DNA from: Ornatilinea sp.
GTDB lineage: Bacteria; Chloroflexota; Anaerolineae; Anaerolineales; Anaerolineaceae
Assembly: GCA_018433975.1 (NCBI GenBank)
Contig: JAHDQE010000025.1
Coordinates: 1-41,868 of the forward strand
Direction of reading: 5' to 3'
DNA: 41,868 nt
How positions within the stretch are numbered: position 1 is the first letter of the stretch; every line of letters starts with the position of its first letter. Under the pieces are notes generated by a model. That model ran no database searches. It had not been told where the DNA came from and saw only the letters and a program-made list of their open reading frames with translations. Below, in pieces: positions 24,484-32,798 of the stretch. The translations under genes and the position numbers were made by a program.

Positions 24484-25695
24484 TTATTCCGGTATCACAA
24501 AGAGGTCGGGTGAAATCGTCGTCAGCACTTCATTCCCCTCTGCACGAACCACGAAGGGGTCTTCAACAATTAAACCGCCGAGGCCAAATTCATAGTAAGG
24601 AGATTCGTGATTGACAACCGTTCCTTCTTCAATCACATCATTGTTCCCTGGGCTGATCAGCACATCTTCATAAAGCTCTGCGCCAATGCCGTGGCCGGTA
24701 TGGTGCCGTTCATAATGGCTAAGGCCTGCTTTGCGGACCTCCTGAACGGTCAAATCAAATAATTCACCACCGGTCATACCTGGTTTTGTTAATTCAATAG
24801 CCTTCAAGTGGCCGTACTTCAAAGCTTCGTAAGTTTTACGCAGCCGCTCGGAAGGTTCACCCAAACAAGCTGTTCGCCCAAAATCGGCCCAATAGCCATT
24901 GTATTCACCTCCCACGTCAATGAACAAAGGCTCACCGGGTTTCAGTTCTGTACGGCCTGGCTTCCGTTCCGCCATCGCGCCGTTGCGCCCTGCACGCAGA
25001 CAGGTGAACTGCGGGATACCACCCTGGCTTGAAACCGAGCGGGAATATTCAAGCGCCAGTTCCTGCTCTGTAATGCCTGCCCGCACAATCCCTAACAGCG
25101 AAAGGATTGCCAGTTCATTGATATGACTGACTTGCCGCAGGCGGCGAATTTCAGCAGCAGTCTTTACCTTTCTGATCTGACGCAGGGTAGCTGAGGCTTT
25201 TTGAAGACCGGCCTTGGGCAGCTTCTCGGACAGGGCTTCCATGTAGCCCGGGGTGAAATTAAGTTCGTCGATGCCCACCTTCTTATCAGCCAGACCCATT
25301 TTCTCAAGCACAAACACCAGAGCATCCAGGGGAGAAGCGTGAGGGTCCCCAGAGATGTCCATCAAATACTTCTCTTCTTCGTTGGGCTGAATGCCGTCAA
25401 AGGGGCCGGCTCTGAAGAAACGCCCAAACACGGATACGCCTTTCAAGTCAAACGCATCCAAAGCCTGGTTAGACAGGCCCTGACTGGTAATAAAATAGGG
25501 TTCTAGAGGATTATCGCGCGTAATTACCGCGTAGGTTTGGGCATCATAAGGAAAACCGCGCAAACCCTCCGCCATAATACCAGTGAAATAATAAACATTT
25601 CCCATTGTGGTCGCAACCAATGCGTCAAGGTTCTGCTCGTCCATTAATTTCTGCAATCGCAGAACGTTGACCAAATTATTCATTTTTCCAGTCAT
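24484..25695 (-). CDS. M24-family (Xaa-Pro / creatinase-type) peptidase
   Basis: 403 residues. An N-terminal creatinase-like domain (1-170) is followed by the pita-bread catalytic domain with all five metal ligands: D260 and D271 (FIDVGG, WADFGRT), H335 (HHTGHGIG), E364 (NHESPYY) and E378 (VEDPF). Members cleave Xaa-Pro dipeptides or hydrolyse amide-type small molecules. GAGGATAATTT precedes the ATG. In context it would process an imported peptide-like compound. Confidence 0.9.
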   Translation of the reverse strand: MTGKMNNLVNVLRLQKLMDEQNLDALVATTMGNVYYFTGIMAEGLRGFPYDAQTYAVITRDNPLEPYFITSQGLSNQALDAFDLKGVSVFGRFFRAGPFDGIQPNEEEKYLMDISGDPHASPLDALVFVLEKMGLADKKVGIDELNFTPGYMEALSEKLPKAGLQKASATLRQIRKVKTAAEIRRLRQVSHINELAILSLLGIVRAGITEQELALEYSRSVSSQGGIPQFTCLRAGRNGAMAERKPGRTELKPGEPLFIDVGGEYNGYWADFGRTACLGEPSERLRKTYEALKYGHLKAIELTKPGMTGGELFDLTVQEVRKAGLSHYERHHTGHGIGAELYEDVLISPGNNDVIEEGTVVNHESPYYEFGLGGLIVEDPFVVRAEGNEVLTTISPDLFVIPE

Positions 25696-25734
25696 AAATT
25701 ATCCTCACCAGCCTTTCCTTTTATTTGCTCAATT

Positions 25735-25756
25735 CAAAAACCCAGATCACTCTGGG
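25735..25756 (-). terminator. Short intercistronic terminator
   Basis: On the minus strand CCCAGA-GTGA-TCTGGG is followed directly by TTTTTG. It lies between the cysteine-synthase-like gene and the M24 gene and may lower expression of the distal half of the operon. Confidence 0.6.
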
Positions 25757-25782
25757 CATATCTCTCAAAATTCGTTTTACGA

Positions 25783-26772
25783 TCAGGTGGTATATTTCTC
25801 CACCTCAAGATAGCGGTCGCGGCTGTCGGACAGGACAGTGACCACCCGTTTTCCCTTGCCAAGTTCTGCGGCGATACGCTTGCTTGCCAGCACATTTGCG
25901 CCGGAAGAAATACCGCAGAAAATGCCTTCTTTCTCGGCTAACTGATGGGCCATCTCAATGGCCTCCTTGTCACTGATAGAAATTACTCTGTCGACCAGTT
26001 TGCTTTCAAAAATATCGGGGATAATGCCATCAGAAATGCCGGGAATCATTGGGAAGTTTTCTTCATTTCCCATCATGGGAGAGCCGGCAGGCTCCACAGC
26101 GACGATCAAAATATCCGGATTCTGCGCTTTTAAGGCCTGCGCTGCCCCCAATATCGTTCCACCGGTTCCAACCGAGCCAACGAAAGCGTCCAGCTTGCCG
26201 TCTGTTTGCTCAAGGATTTCGCGGGCGGTGCCTTCGCGATGGGCACCTACATTCTCTGCACTGGAAAACTGGCGCGCCCACCAGATATCATCACTTTCTT
26301 TCTCCAGATCAAAACACATTTGGCGGGGCATGAGTTCCACATGACCGCCATGCACACTGGAATCATCTCCGCCCTTAACATTCATCTTCCGGTTATAGGC
26401 TTCAATGTCAATTGCTTCTGTCTCGCAGCCATAAGCCAGCATGATGCTCATGCGCGATTTGTTTGCCACCATTGTAGGGGTATAGGCAACAAAACGATAG
26501 CCTTTTACCGCTGAAACAAATGCCAGAGCAGTGCCGGTATTGCCCGTCGTAGCTTCTACGATGGTCATCCCTTCTTTCAACTTCCCGCTTTTCTCGGCTT
26601 CCTCAATCATCATTTTCGCAATTCTGTCTTTTATGCTGCCACTGGGATTCAAAAATTCCGGCTTGACCAAAATTTCTGCTCCCTCGGCATCCCCAATTCT
26701 GTTCAAACGGACAAGAGGAATTTCTCCGATAAGCTCTAGCATACTGTCAACAATTTTGGCATTTTTATTCAT
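25783..26772 (-). CDS. Cysteine synthase-like PLP enzyme (CysK/CBS family)
   Basis: 329 residues. PLP lysine K48 in NPSGSIKDR, substrate loop TTGNTG (75-80) and phosphate loop GTGGT (202-206) are all present. Family members exchange the beta substituent of O-acetylserine, serine or cysteine-type substrates, mostly with sulfide. The C-terminal LSDSRDRYLE differs slightly from the usual DSGERYL. TTGGAGGATCT stands before the ATG. Its place in a peptide-uptake and amidohydrolase operon suggests sulfur salvage rather than housekeeping cysteine synthesis, but this is inference. Confidence 0.88.
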   Translation of the reverse strand: MNKNAKIVDSMLELIGEIPLVRLNRIGDAEGAEILVKPEFLNPSGSIKDRIAKMMIEEAEKSGKLKEGMTIVEATTGNTGTALAFVSAVKGYRFVAYTPTMVANKSRMSIMLAYGCETEAIDIEAYNRKMNVKGGDDSSVHGGHVELMPRQMCFDLEKESDDIWWARQFSSAENVGAHREGTAREILEQTDGKLDAFVGSVGTGGTILGAAQALKAQNPDILIVAVEPAGSPMMGNEENFPMIPGISDGIIPDIFESKLVDRVISISDKEAIEMAHQLAEKEGIFCGISSGANVLASKRIAAELGKGKRVVTVLSDSRDRYLEVEKYTT

Positions 26773-26867
26773 AGATCCTCCAAAGGATTTTTTTTAATGT
26801 TTCAACAAAACATATTCCATCTTATGCAGGCTGGTAAACCCTGCATAAGTAGAAATTCCAACCAGAC

Positions 26868-27758
26868 CTAAATATTTTTGGTTCTTGGGTCCAGCGAATC
26901 CCGCAGACCATCTCCGAGCAAATTCAGGGAAATGATTGTCAAAAAGATCGCTATACCGGGATACAGAAGCATATAAGGATGGCTGAAAATATAATTCTTC
27001 GCTTCTCCCAACATTGTGCCCCATTCGGGTGTTGAAGGAGGAACCCCCAGCCCCAGGAAACCCAGACCGGCAGCAGTGGTAATTGCATAACCTAAATTCA
27101 AAGATGCATTAATGATTACCGGAGCCATAGCGTTTGGCAAAATATGTTTGAAAACAATGCGCCCTTCTTTTGCCCCAATACATTTGGCTGCCTCTACATA
27201 AAGCATTTCACGCTGGCTGAAAACTGAGCCGCGCACAAGACGGATGAAAGAAGGAATAGCCAGAATACCTACCGAGATAACCACATTTTTAACACCAATC
27301 CCCAACAATGCCACCAGAGTCAACGCAAGCAAAAAACTGGGAAAGGCCAACAATATGTCCGTTATCCGCTGGATCAGCATATCAATCCAACCGCCAAAAT
27401 ATCCGGAAACAGCACCCAGGACGACACCAACCGTCAACCCTAAGCCCACGGCAAGAAAACCAATCGTCAGGGAAAGCCGCCCCCCGTAAAGCAAGCGTGT
27501 CCAGATATCGCGTCCAAGGTAATCCGTTCCCAGCAGATGCTCGGCGCTGGATTTTTGAAGCGCATGGGCAATATCCTGTTTTTGTGGGTCAAAATCGGTC
27601 AAAAATGGTGCAAACATGCAAAGAACCAGCATGATGACCAGTAGGATTAAGCCAATCGTGCCGGGAACATTTCTTAGGAACTGTGATAGAAACACCTGAA
27701 AAGGTGATTCACCTTTTGCTCTCTTCAAAGTTGAATCCACACCAACTTGATTAGTCAT
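26868..27758 (-). CDS. Peptide-type ABC transporter permease (DppC/OppC family)
   Basis: 296 residues from the ATG at 27758, which overlaps the dppB-like stop by eight bases and has AAGGA upstream; the TTG at 27776 is less likely. A cytoplasmic N-terminus is followed by about six membrane segments. The region near residue 200 (AAKCIGAKEGRIVFKHILPN) is the EAA loop that contacts the ATPase. GTDYLGRDIWTRLLYG is typical of the DppC group. The next gene downstream is cysteine-synthase-like, with no ATPase between them. Confidence 0.93.
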   Translation of the reverse strand: MTNQVGVDSTLKRAKGESPFQVFLSQFLRNVPGTIGLILLVIMLVLCMFAPFLTDFDPQKQDIAHALQKSSAEHLLGTDYLGRDIWTRLLYGGRLSLTIGFLAVGLGLTVGVVLGAVSGYFGGWIDMLIQRITDILLAFPSFLLALTLVALLGIGVKNVVISVGILAIPSFIRLVRGSVFSQREMLYVEAAKCIGAKEGRIVFKHILPNAMAPVIINASLNLGYAITTAAGLGFLGLGVPPSTPEWGTMLGEAKNYIFSHPYMLLYPGIAIFLTIISLNLLGDGLRDSLDPRTKNI

Positions 27759-28674
27759 AATGAATCCTTGGGTCAATATAAACGTACAAAATATCTACTA
27801 AAAGGTTTACCAAAATAAACAAAGCAGCAAAAAGCAAAACCAGGCCCTGGATCATGGGATAATCTCTGGAAAACATGGAAGAAACCAGCACCTGCCCCAG
27901 GCCGGGCCAGGCAAAAATCGTCTCTGTCAAGATTGCGCCGCCCAATAATGAGCCGAATTGAAGACCAACAACTGTAACGACCGGGATCAGTGCATTTCGG
28001 AGGATGTGCCTTATGATGACCAGTAAGCCGGTCTGGCCTTTGGCGTATGCCGTGCGGACATAGTCCTGTGACATCACTTCCATTACCGAAGCGCGGGTCA
28101 TCCTGGTTATAAGTGCCATGGAAAAAGAAGCAAGAGTAATCGATGGCAAAATGGCGCTTTGCCAGTTATCTCCCCTGCCGGCCGCAGGGAACCAATGAAG
28201 TTTCACGGCAAAGACCAGCATCAAAAGCAAACCGGTCGCGTAAACCGGCATGGCTACACCAAAAAGCGTTGTGATCGAAACGAGCGAATCAATCCAGGTA
28301 TAACGCTTTATTGCCGCCAAAACCCCAATGGGAATACCAATTCCCGCAGCGATAAGGATACTAATAACAGCAAGCTGCATAGTAGCAGGAAAACGAGCCG
28401 CAATCTGGTCAATAACCGGCTCGCTGCTTTTCAAAGAATCGCCAAGATCGCCGTGCATAATGTCCTGTAAGAAGTACATATACTGCACTGGGATAGGTTT
28501 ATCAAAATTATAGCGAGCGCGAATAGCTTCAATCTCCTCAATAGTTGCAACTTCACCGGCCATCATGTGAGCAGGGTCACCAGGCAGCACCCGCAATAAC
28601 CAAAAAATGATCATTGAGATGGCTATCAAGGTTAGAAAAGCTAGGAATACCCTTCGGATAATATATTTAAACAT
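27751..28674 (-). CDS. Peptide-type ABC transporter permease (DppB/OppB family)
   Basis: 307 residues from the ATG at 28674; GAGGG six bases upstream favours it over the ATG at 28680, which would leave no spacing. The N-terminus FKYIIRRVFLAFLTLIAISM and LLRVLPGDPA are classical DppB features. The EAA loop is YVRTAYAKGQTGLLVIIRHI. It has six membrane segments and pairs with the overlapping DppC-like gene. Confidence 0.93.
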   Translation of the reverse strand: MFKYIIRRVFLAFLTLIAISMIIFWLLRVLPGDPAHMMAGEVATIEEIEAIRARYNFDKPIPVQYMYFLQDIMHGDLGDSLKSSEPVIDQIAARFPATMQLAVISILIAAGIGIPIGVLAAIKRYTWIDSLVSITTLFGVAMPVYATGLLLMLVFAVKLHWFPAAGRGDNWQSAILPSITLASFSMALITRMTRASVMEVMSQDYVRTAYAKGQTGLLVIIRHILRNALIPVVTVVGLQFGSLLGGAILTETIFAWPGLGQVLVSSMFSRDYPMIQGLVLLFAALFILVNLLVDILYVYIDPRIHYD

Positions 28675-28753
28675 AAGCATCCCTCACTTATGAAATGCTT
28701 GTATCACGATAATAAAAAAAGAAAATAAATCCGTAATCAATCACAAAAATACT

Positions 28754-28782
28754 GCGATAGGGGGGAGAGTCCCCCCTATCGC
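28754..28782 (-). terminator. Strong intercistronic hairpin after the binding-protein gene
   Basis: GCGATAGGGGGG and CCCCCCTATCGC make a perfect 12-bp stem with a 5-base loop, followed on the minus strand by CAGTATTTTTG. Such hairpins after a binding-protein gene keep it expressed above its permeases. Confidence 0.7.
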
Positions 28783-28813
28783 GTAAACGAACGAATTATT
28801 TAGCAGCAGCCTC

Positions 28814-30472
28814 TTACTCTACCGGATGAGCATAGATGGTGAAGAATTTCTCATCAGCAGAACCGGTGATGCCGGTAATGCTTGCTTTATGAGCAACCGT
28901 ATAGGCCTGAGTGTGCAAGAAGATAATCGGAGCATCCTCCCAAATAATATTATTGATTTGGCAATATGCATCGGCAGATTCTTCGCGGCTGGCGGCAGCA
29001 ATTGCAAGTTCAGCCAGTGCATCAACTTCGGGATTGGAATAGTTATGTCCGTTGAAGAAAGCGCCGGTTTTGTAAAGATACATGGTGTGTGAACCATGGT
29101 ACGCGGTGCCACCCCAGCCAAGCATGAACATATCGGGGCGGTCTGCGCGGTTCTCTTCCTGGTTCAAAACGCCGCTGATGTAGCTGGACCATTCAAAGGT
29201 TTGGGGAATAGCCACGATACCGACATCGGCGAGGTAACCGGAGATAGCTTCGGCAACCTGGAAGTCCTGCACGTAACGGCTGGTGGGGGCCCAGAATTCA
29301 AATTCTGTTCCTTCCGGAACGCCGGCTTCGGCCAAAAGTTCACGGGCTAATTCAGGATTGTAATCGTAGGAACCGGTTGGGCAATACCCGAAGAACATGG
29401 AAGGCATCGGGGAATCCATCTTGGTCGCTGCGCCAAACATGATGTTTGCAATGATAGCGTCTTTATCAACAGCATAGTTGAAAGCCTGGCGAACCCGCGC
29501 ATCCTGGAACAGCTCAGTGTCCTCGTTGAGGGCTACATAGAGGAAGCGGTTCGAGGGAACCTGAAGCACGTTGATGTCAGGATTGGCTTCCAAAGCGGGA
29601 ACATCTGTGATCGGAGGCAGGATGGCAACATCAACCTGGCCGGAGAGCAGCATGGTCTCGCGAGTAGCAGGATCGGGCGCAACATAGAAGTTAACCTCAT
29701 CGTAATAAGGTTCTTCGCCCCAATAGTTTTCATTCTTTTTAAGCGTTACATGGTCGCCAACTACAAATTCTTCAAAGACGTAAGGGCCGGTACCAACTGT
29801 GCCATGGGCGTTGCCAACGGCATAGTAAAGGTCGGAGCCTTTCGGTGCAAAGGTCGGGGACATCATTGAAAAGTTGGTCTGGAGCATGTTCTCCAGGAAG
29901 GAACTGATTGGGGTATCCAGATACCAAATAATTGTGTAATCATCGGGGATCTCGACCTTCGTGATCTGGTCGTAGGGATAGGCGTCAGCAACTTCAACGT
30001 CAGGATCGGCAATACGCTCAATGTTGTATTTCACTGCTTCAGCATTGAAGGGGGTGCCGTCGGAAAAGGTCACATCGTCCCGCAAATGGAAGGTGTATTG
30101 CAAACCATCATCGGAAATTTCCCAATCGGTGGCCAGGTTCGGGATAATCGTCCCATCTTCTTCAACCTCTACCAGGGTTTCGAGCATATAATCCACCACA
30201 TTGGCAACTGCAATGGTGGTGTTACCCTGATGATCGAAGGTGTCAACATCAACCTGGATGGCAATATTGAGTACTGAAGGCTCGGCAGCTTCTTCAACAG
30301 CCGGCTCTTCAGCAACCGCAGCCTCTTCCCCGGTTGCTTCTTCCGCCACTTCTTCACTAGCAGGAGCTTCTTCAGCAACAGGCTCTGCTGCAGGTGTAGA
30401 CTGGCATGCAGTAAGAACAAAACTGAAGACCAACACAACAACCAACATTTTCATTAAAAATTTTTTAGGCAT
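28814..30472 (-). CDS. Peptide/substrate-binding lipoprotein (SBP family 5, DppA/OppA type)
   Basis: 552 residues. A lipoprotein signal peptide ends FSFVLTAC, with the lipidated Cys at 23. Residues 25-65 are a low-complexity Glu/Ala/Pro linker that spaces the domain from the membrane. The mature part has the family-5 pattern, e.g. LATDWEISDDGLQYTFHLRD and DVTFSDGTPFNAEAVKYN. It captures peptides or similar solutes outside the cell. TTGGAGGAGAATAGAA precedes the ATG. The long acidic linker is common in Chloroflexota binding proteins. Confidence 0.93.
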   Translation of the reverse strand: MPKKFLMKMLVVVLVFSFVLTACQSTPAAEPVAEEAPASEEVAEEATGEEAAVAEEPAVEEAAEPSVLNIAIQVDVDTFDHQGNTTIAVANVVDYMLETLVEVEEDGTIIPNLATDWEISDDGLQYTFHLRDDVTFSDGTPFNAEAVKYNIERIADPDVEVADAYPYDQITKVEIPDDYTIIWYLDTPISSFLENMLQTNFSMMSPTFAPKGSDLYYAVGNAHGTVGTGPYVFEEFVVGDHVTLKKNENYWGEEPYYDEVNFYVAPDPATRETMLLSGQVDVAILPPITDVPALEANPDINVLQVPSNRFLYVALNEDTELFQDARVRQAFNYAVDKDAIIANIMFGAATKMDSPMPSMFFGYCPTGSYDYNPELARELLAEAGVPEGTEFEFWAPTSRYVQDFQVAEAISGYLADVGIVAIPQTFEWSSYISGVLNQEENRADRPDMFMLGWGGTAYHGSHTMYLYKTGAFFNGHNYSNPEVDALAELAIAAASREESADAYCQINNIIWEDAPIIFLHTQAYTVAHKASITGITGSADEKFFTIYAHPVE

Positions 30473-30587
30473 TTCTATTCTCCTCCAAAAAAAATTATTT
30501 TCAATCGAACTTGAACAATATTTTGGCTTTTTTATAAATATTTTTGCTCAGCACAAACCTCCTTTTCAATGCTCCGCTGCCGTAAAT

Positions 30588-31763
30588 TTAATCAACAGAG
30601 CATTTTCCACTAAAATGGGCAACAATTTCTACCATTATTCCCACACCAAGCGCAAGTACGCTGTCATCCCAATTGAATTTGGGATTGTGATGCGGGGGAT
30701 AGTCTTCTCCACCAGCTCCAATAACAAAATAAACTCCTGGAACCTTTTGCATAAAGATCGACATATCTTCCGAAGGAGTCGATTTTTCGTCCAATCCAAT
30801 CCTATCAGCGCCAACGAGTTTCTCCAGTAAAGAGATCACCTCGGCTGTTAATTCGGGATCATTTACCGTTGCAGGCACGCCGTAGATCATCTCAAACTTC
30901 GACCTCGCGCCATTGCTCTTGGCAACACCTGCCACAATTTCCTGAACGCGCCGGTGAACTTTCTCACGCGTTTCGGGATAATAAGTGCGGATATTTCCGC
31001 TCACTTCGCAGGAATCAGGGATAACATTCGGTGCATCACCGGCATGAATACTGCCAATACTAACCACGGCCATATCAAGGGGATCAACATTGCGGCTGAC
31101 AATCGTTTGTAGATTGGTGATGATCTGGGCTGCAATCACAATCGGGTCAATCGTGTCATGGGGTTCAGCACCGTGGCCGCCTTTTCCAAAAATGGTGAAT
31201 TTGAACATATCTGCGGCAGATAACACAGGACCAGGCTCAATTTTAATCTCGCCTATAGGTGTACGGGAATGAACATGCAAACCGAAACACATATCGGGCA
31301 TCGGCTCTAAAGCCCCGTCATCCACCATGGCCTGAGCGCCGCTGGCAACCTCTTCAGCCGGCTGGAAAAAAAGTTTGACCGTTCCGCAGAAGGCGTCCGT
31401 ATTCTTTGCCAGAACGGAAGCGACTCCCATTCCGACAGCAGCATGACCGTCATGACCGCAGCCATGCAGTTTTCCTTCATAGACGGAAGCAAATTCAACA
31501 TCGGCTTCTTCCTGAATAGGCAAAGCATCAATATCAAAACGCAGCATGATCGTGGGGCCTTCCCCCTTGCCATGCAGCGTTCCTATCACGCCGGTTTTAC
31601 CGATACCGGTCTGTGTTTCAATTCCCAGGGATTCTAAATGCTGGGCAATGATGCCCGCCGTACGAACTTCTTCAAAACTTAGTTCGGGATGTTTATGAAA
31701 ATCACGTCGCCAACGAATTACATCTGCCTCAATTTCCTTTGCCGCTTTTATAAAATCTACCAT
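30588..31763 (-). CDS. M20D-family amidohydrolase (aminoacylase/hippurate-hydrolase type)
   Basis: 391 residues from the ATG at 31763 (AAAGG seven bases upstream); the GTG at 31778 overlaps that site. The di-metal motif GCGHDGH (101-107) gives C102, H104 and H107; PAEE (135-138) supplies the catalytic Glu; GKGGHGAEPH lies in the lid domain. Family members remove acyl groups from N-acyl amino acids or cleave similar amides. It is the first gene of the leftward operon, downstream of the IclR-type operator and a long untranslated leader. Confidence 0.92.
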   Translation of the reverse strand: MVDFIKAAKEIEADVIRWRRDFHKHPELSFEEVRTAGIIAQHLESLGIETQTGIGKTGVIGTLHGKGEGPTIMLRFDIDALPIQEEADVEFASVYEGKLHGCGHDGHAAVGMGVASVLAKNTDAFCGTVKLFFQPAEEVASGAQAMVDDGALEPMPDMCFGLHVHSRTPIGEIKIEPGPVLSAADMFKFTIFGKGGHGAEPHDTIDPIVIAAQIITNLQTIVSRNVDPLDMAVVSIGSIHAGDAPNVIPDSCEVSGNIRTYYPETREKVHRRVQEIVAGVAKSNGARSKFEMIYGVPATVNDPELTAEVISLLEKLVGADRIGLDEKSTPSEDMSIFMQKVPGVYFVIGAGGEDYPPHHNPKFNWDDSVLALGVGIMVEIVAHFSGKCSVD

Positions 31764-31957
31764 AGCAATACCTTTCACTATAAATTATTAGAAAGCCTCA
31801 ATGAGGTTTTAGCCAAGATGGATAGTCATTCATAAATAGCAAAATAACCGTTCCAGGAAAACACATATTCAAATACCAGGAATATCAAACAGGAATAGCA
31901 ATTCTATGACGATGGAGCTGTGTCGTATTTATTAAGAGAACAGGGAAAGTGATTAAG

Positions 31958-32016
31958 AAAAAAGACAAGGATTTTCATTAATATGGTGATTTCAATGACT
32001 TCAGATCCTCGTCTTT
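31958..32016 (-). terminator. Terminator or attenuator in the untranslated leader of the amidohydrolase operon
   Basis: On the minus strand AAAGACGAGGAT (32016-32005) pairs with ATCCTTGTCTTT (31972-31961) through 12 bp including one G-U, and TTTTTTC follows. The 32-base loop can form a small extra stem (TCATT/AATGA). It lies about 95 bases after the expected transcription start and about 200 bases before the amidohydrolase ATG, so it would either attenuate the operon or end a short RNA. Confidence 0.6.
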
Positions 32017-32079
32017 GTTCCACAACTTAAAAAACTACAAGCTACTACGATTACGCTTGGCACCAATTCCGTCATAACC

Positions 32080-32145
32080 GTTTCGCATAATAAAACAACG
32101 TTTCATATGATTAATAAATTGTACCAAATTTAAACCATTTGTCAA
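32080..32145 (-). promoter_or_regulatory. Leftward promoter with IclR-type operator, site 1
   Basis: On the minus strand TTGACA (32145-32140) and TACAAT (32123-32118) are 16 bases apart. Just downstream, 32106-32080 reads ATGAAACGTTGTTTTAT then TATGCGAAAC. The core is an imperfect 7-3-7 inverted repeat, one base from the KdgR (IclR-family) operator consensus ATGAAACATTGTTTTAT. Binding there would block transcription of the amidohydrolase-transport operon. Confidence 0.7.
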
Positions 32146-32540
32146 TAATTTTTACCGATGGATTTGGGGGAATCGTATTCTAATTACAAAAGAGAGGACT
32201 GAAGTAATCCTTGCAGCCGCTGAATACTTATTTCTAACCCCAACCTTTTTGGAGGTATACTGTTTTAACAAACTCAGAGCAATGCGTTTCAAAACCGCCA
32301 AATTTCTCATCCGACTAGACGAGGGAGAAAATTAGGTAAAATACAACAAATTTTCACCATCCGGGTATCAACTAAAAAACACCGGTTTTATAACAATCGC
32401 TGCGGATGAAACCAATATTGGATAACAAATAAGCAGATTATTCTTACAATCTCTGTTTAAAAAACTTGAAACGGCTTGCCGGAAAAATCTCCCCCTAAAT
32501 ATCCAACTGTGTAATTCCTCCCCCTTCTTAAAAGAGAAAT

Positions 32541-32598
32541 TTGACATTCGACAACAACTCAAGTTATAATTGTTTCGCATTACAAAACAACGTTTTGT
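32541..32598 (+). promoter_or_regulatory. Rightward promoter with IclR-type operator, site 2
   Basis: TTGACA (32541-32546) and TATAAT (32565-32570) are a near-consensus pair with 18 bases between. The sequence 32572-32598 begins GTTTCGCAT and contains the perfect inverted repeat ACAAAAC-AAC-GTTTTGT. It matches site 1 with the same spacing between its two conserved parts. It would overlap the transcription start of the regulator gene, implying autoregulation. Confidence 0.75.
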
Positions 32599-32798
32599 TT
32601 TTTTACTGACCTTTTCAATATTCAAATCCTGATACACAATAACAGTAGCTTTTGCATAAGACTTGACAATCAAAATACGGGGAAACACCGGTTCAAATTA
32701 TTGCCAGGCGAATTTATGATGCCGCTGTTTGCTAAAATCAGGTACACTCTCAATTAAGAAATTAATTCATTTTAGGATAGACAATTCACGGAAATACC

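Larger units (their letters stand above)
31764..32798. other. Long AT-rich divergent intergenic region
   Basis: About 1 kb between the amidohydrolase (-) and the IclR-type regulator (+). It holds two diverging promoters, each with a copy of the same operator-like sequence, and a terminator-like hairpin in the leftward leader; these are listed separately. An open frame of 106 codons at 32368-32688 (-) overlaps the rightward promoter and has no ribosome site, so it is not called. Nothing else is evident in 32146-32540. Confidence 0.7.

Noticed and set aside
32368..32688. 106-codon open frame on the - strand
   Set aside because: No ribosome site, unusual composition, and it overlaps the IclR promoter and operator.
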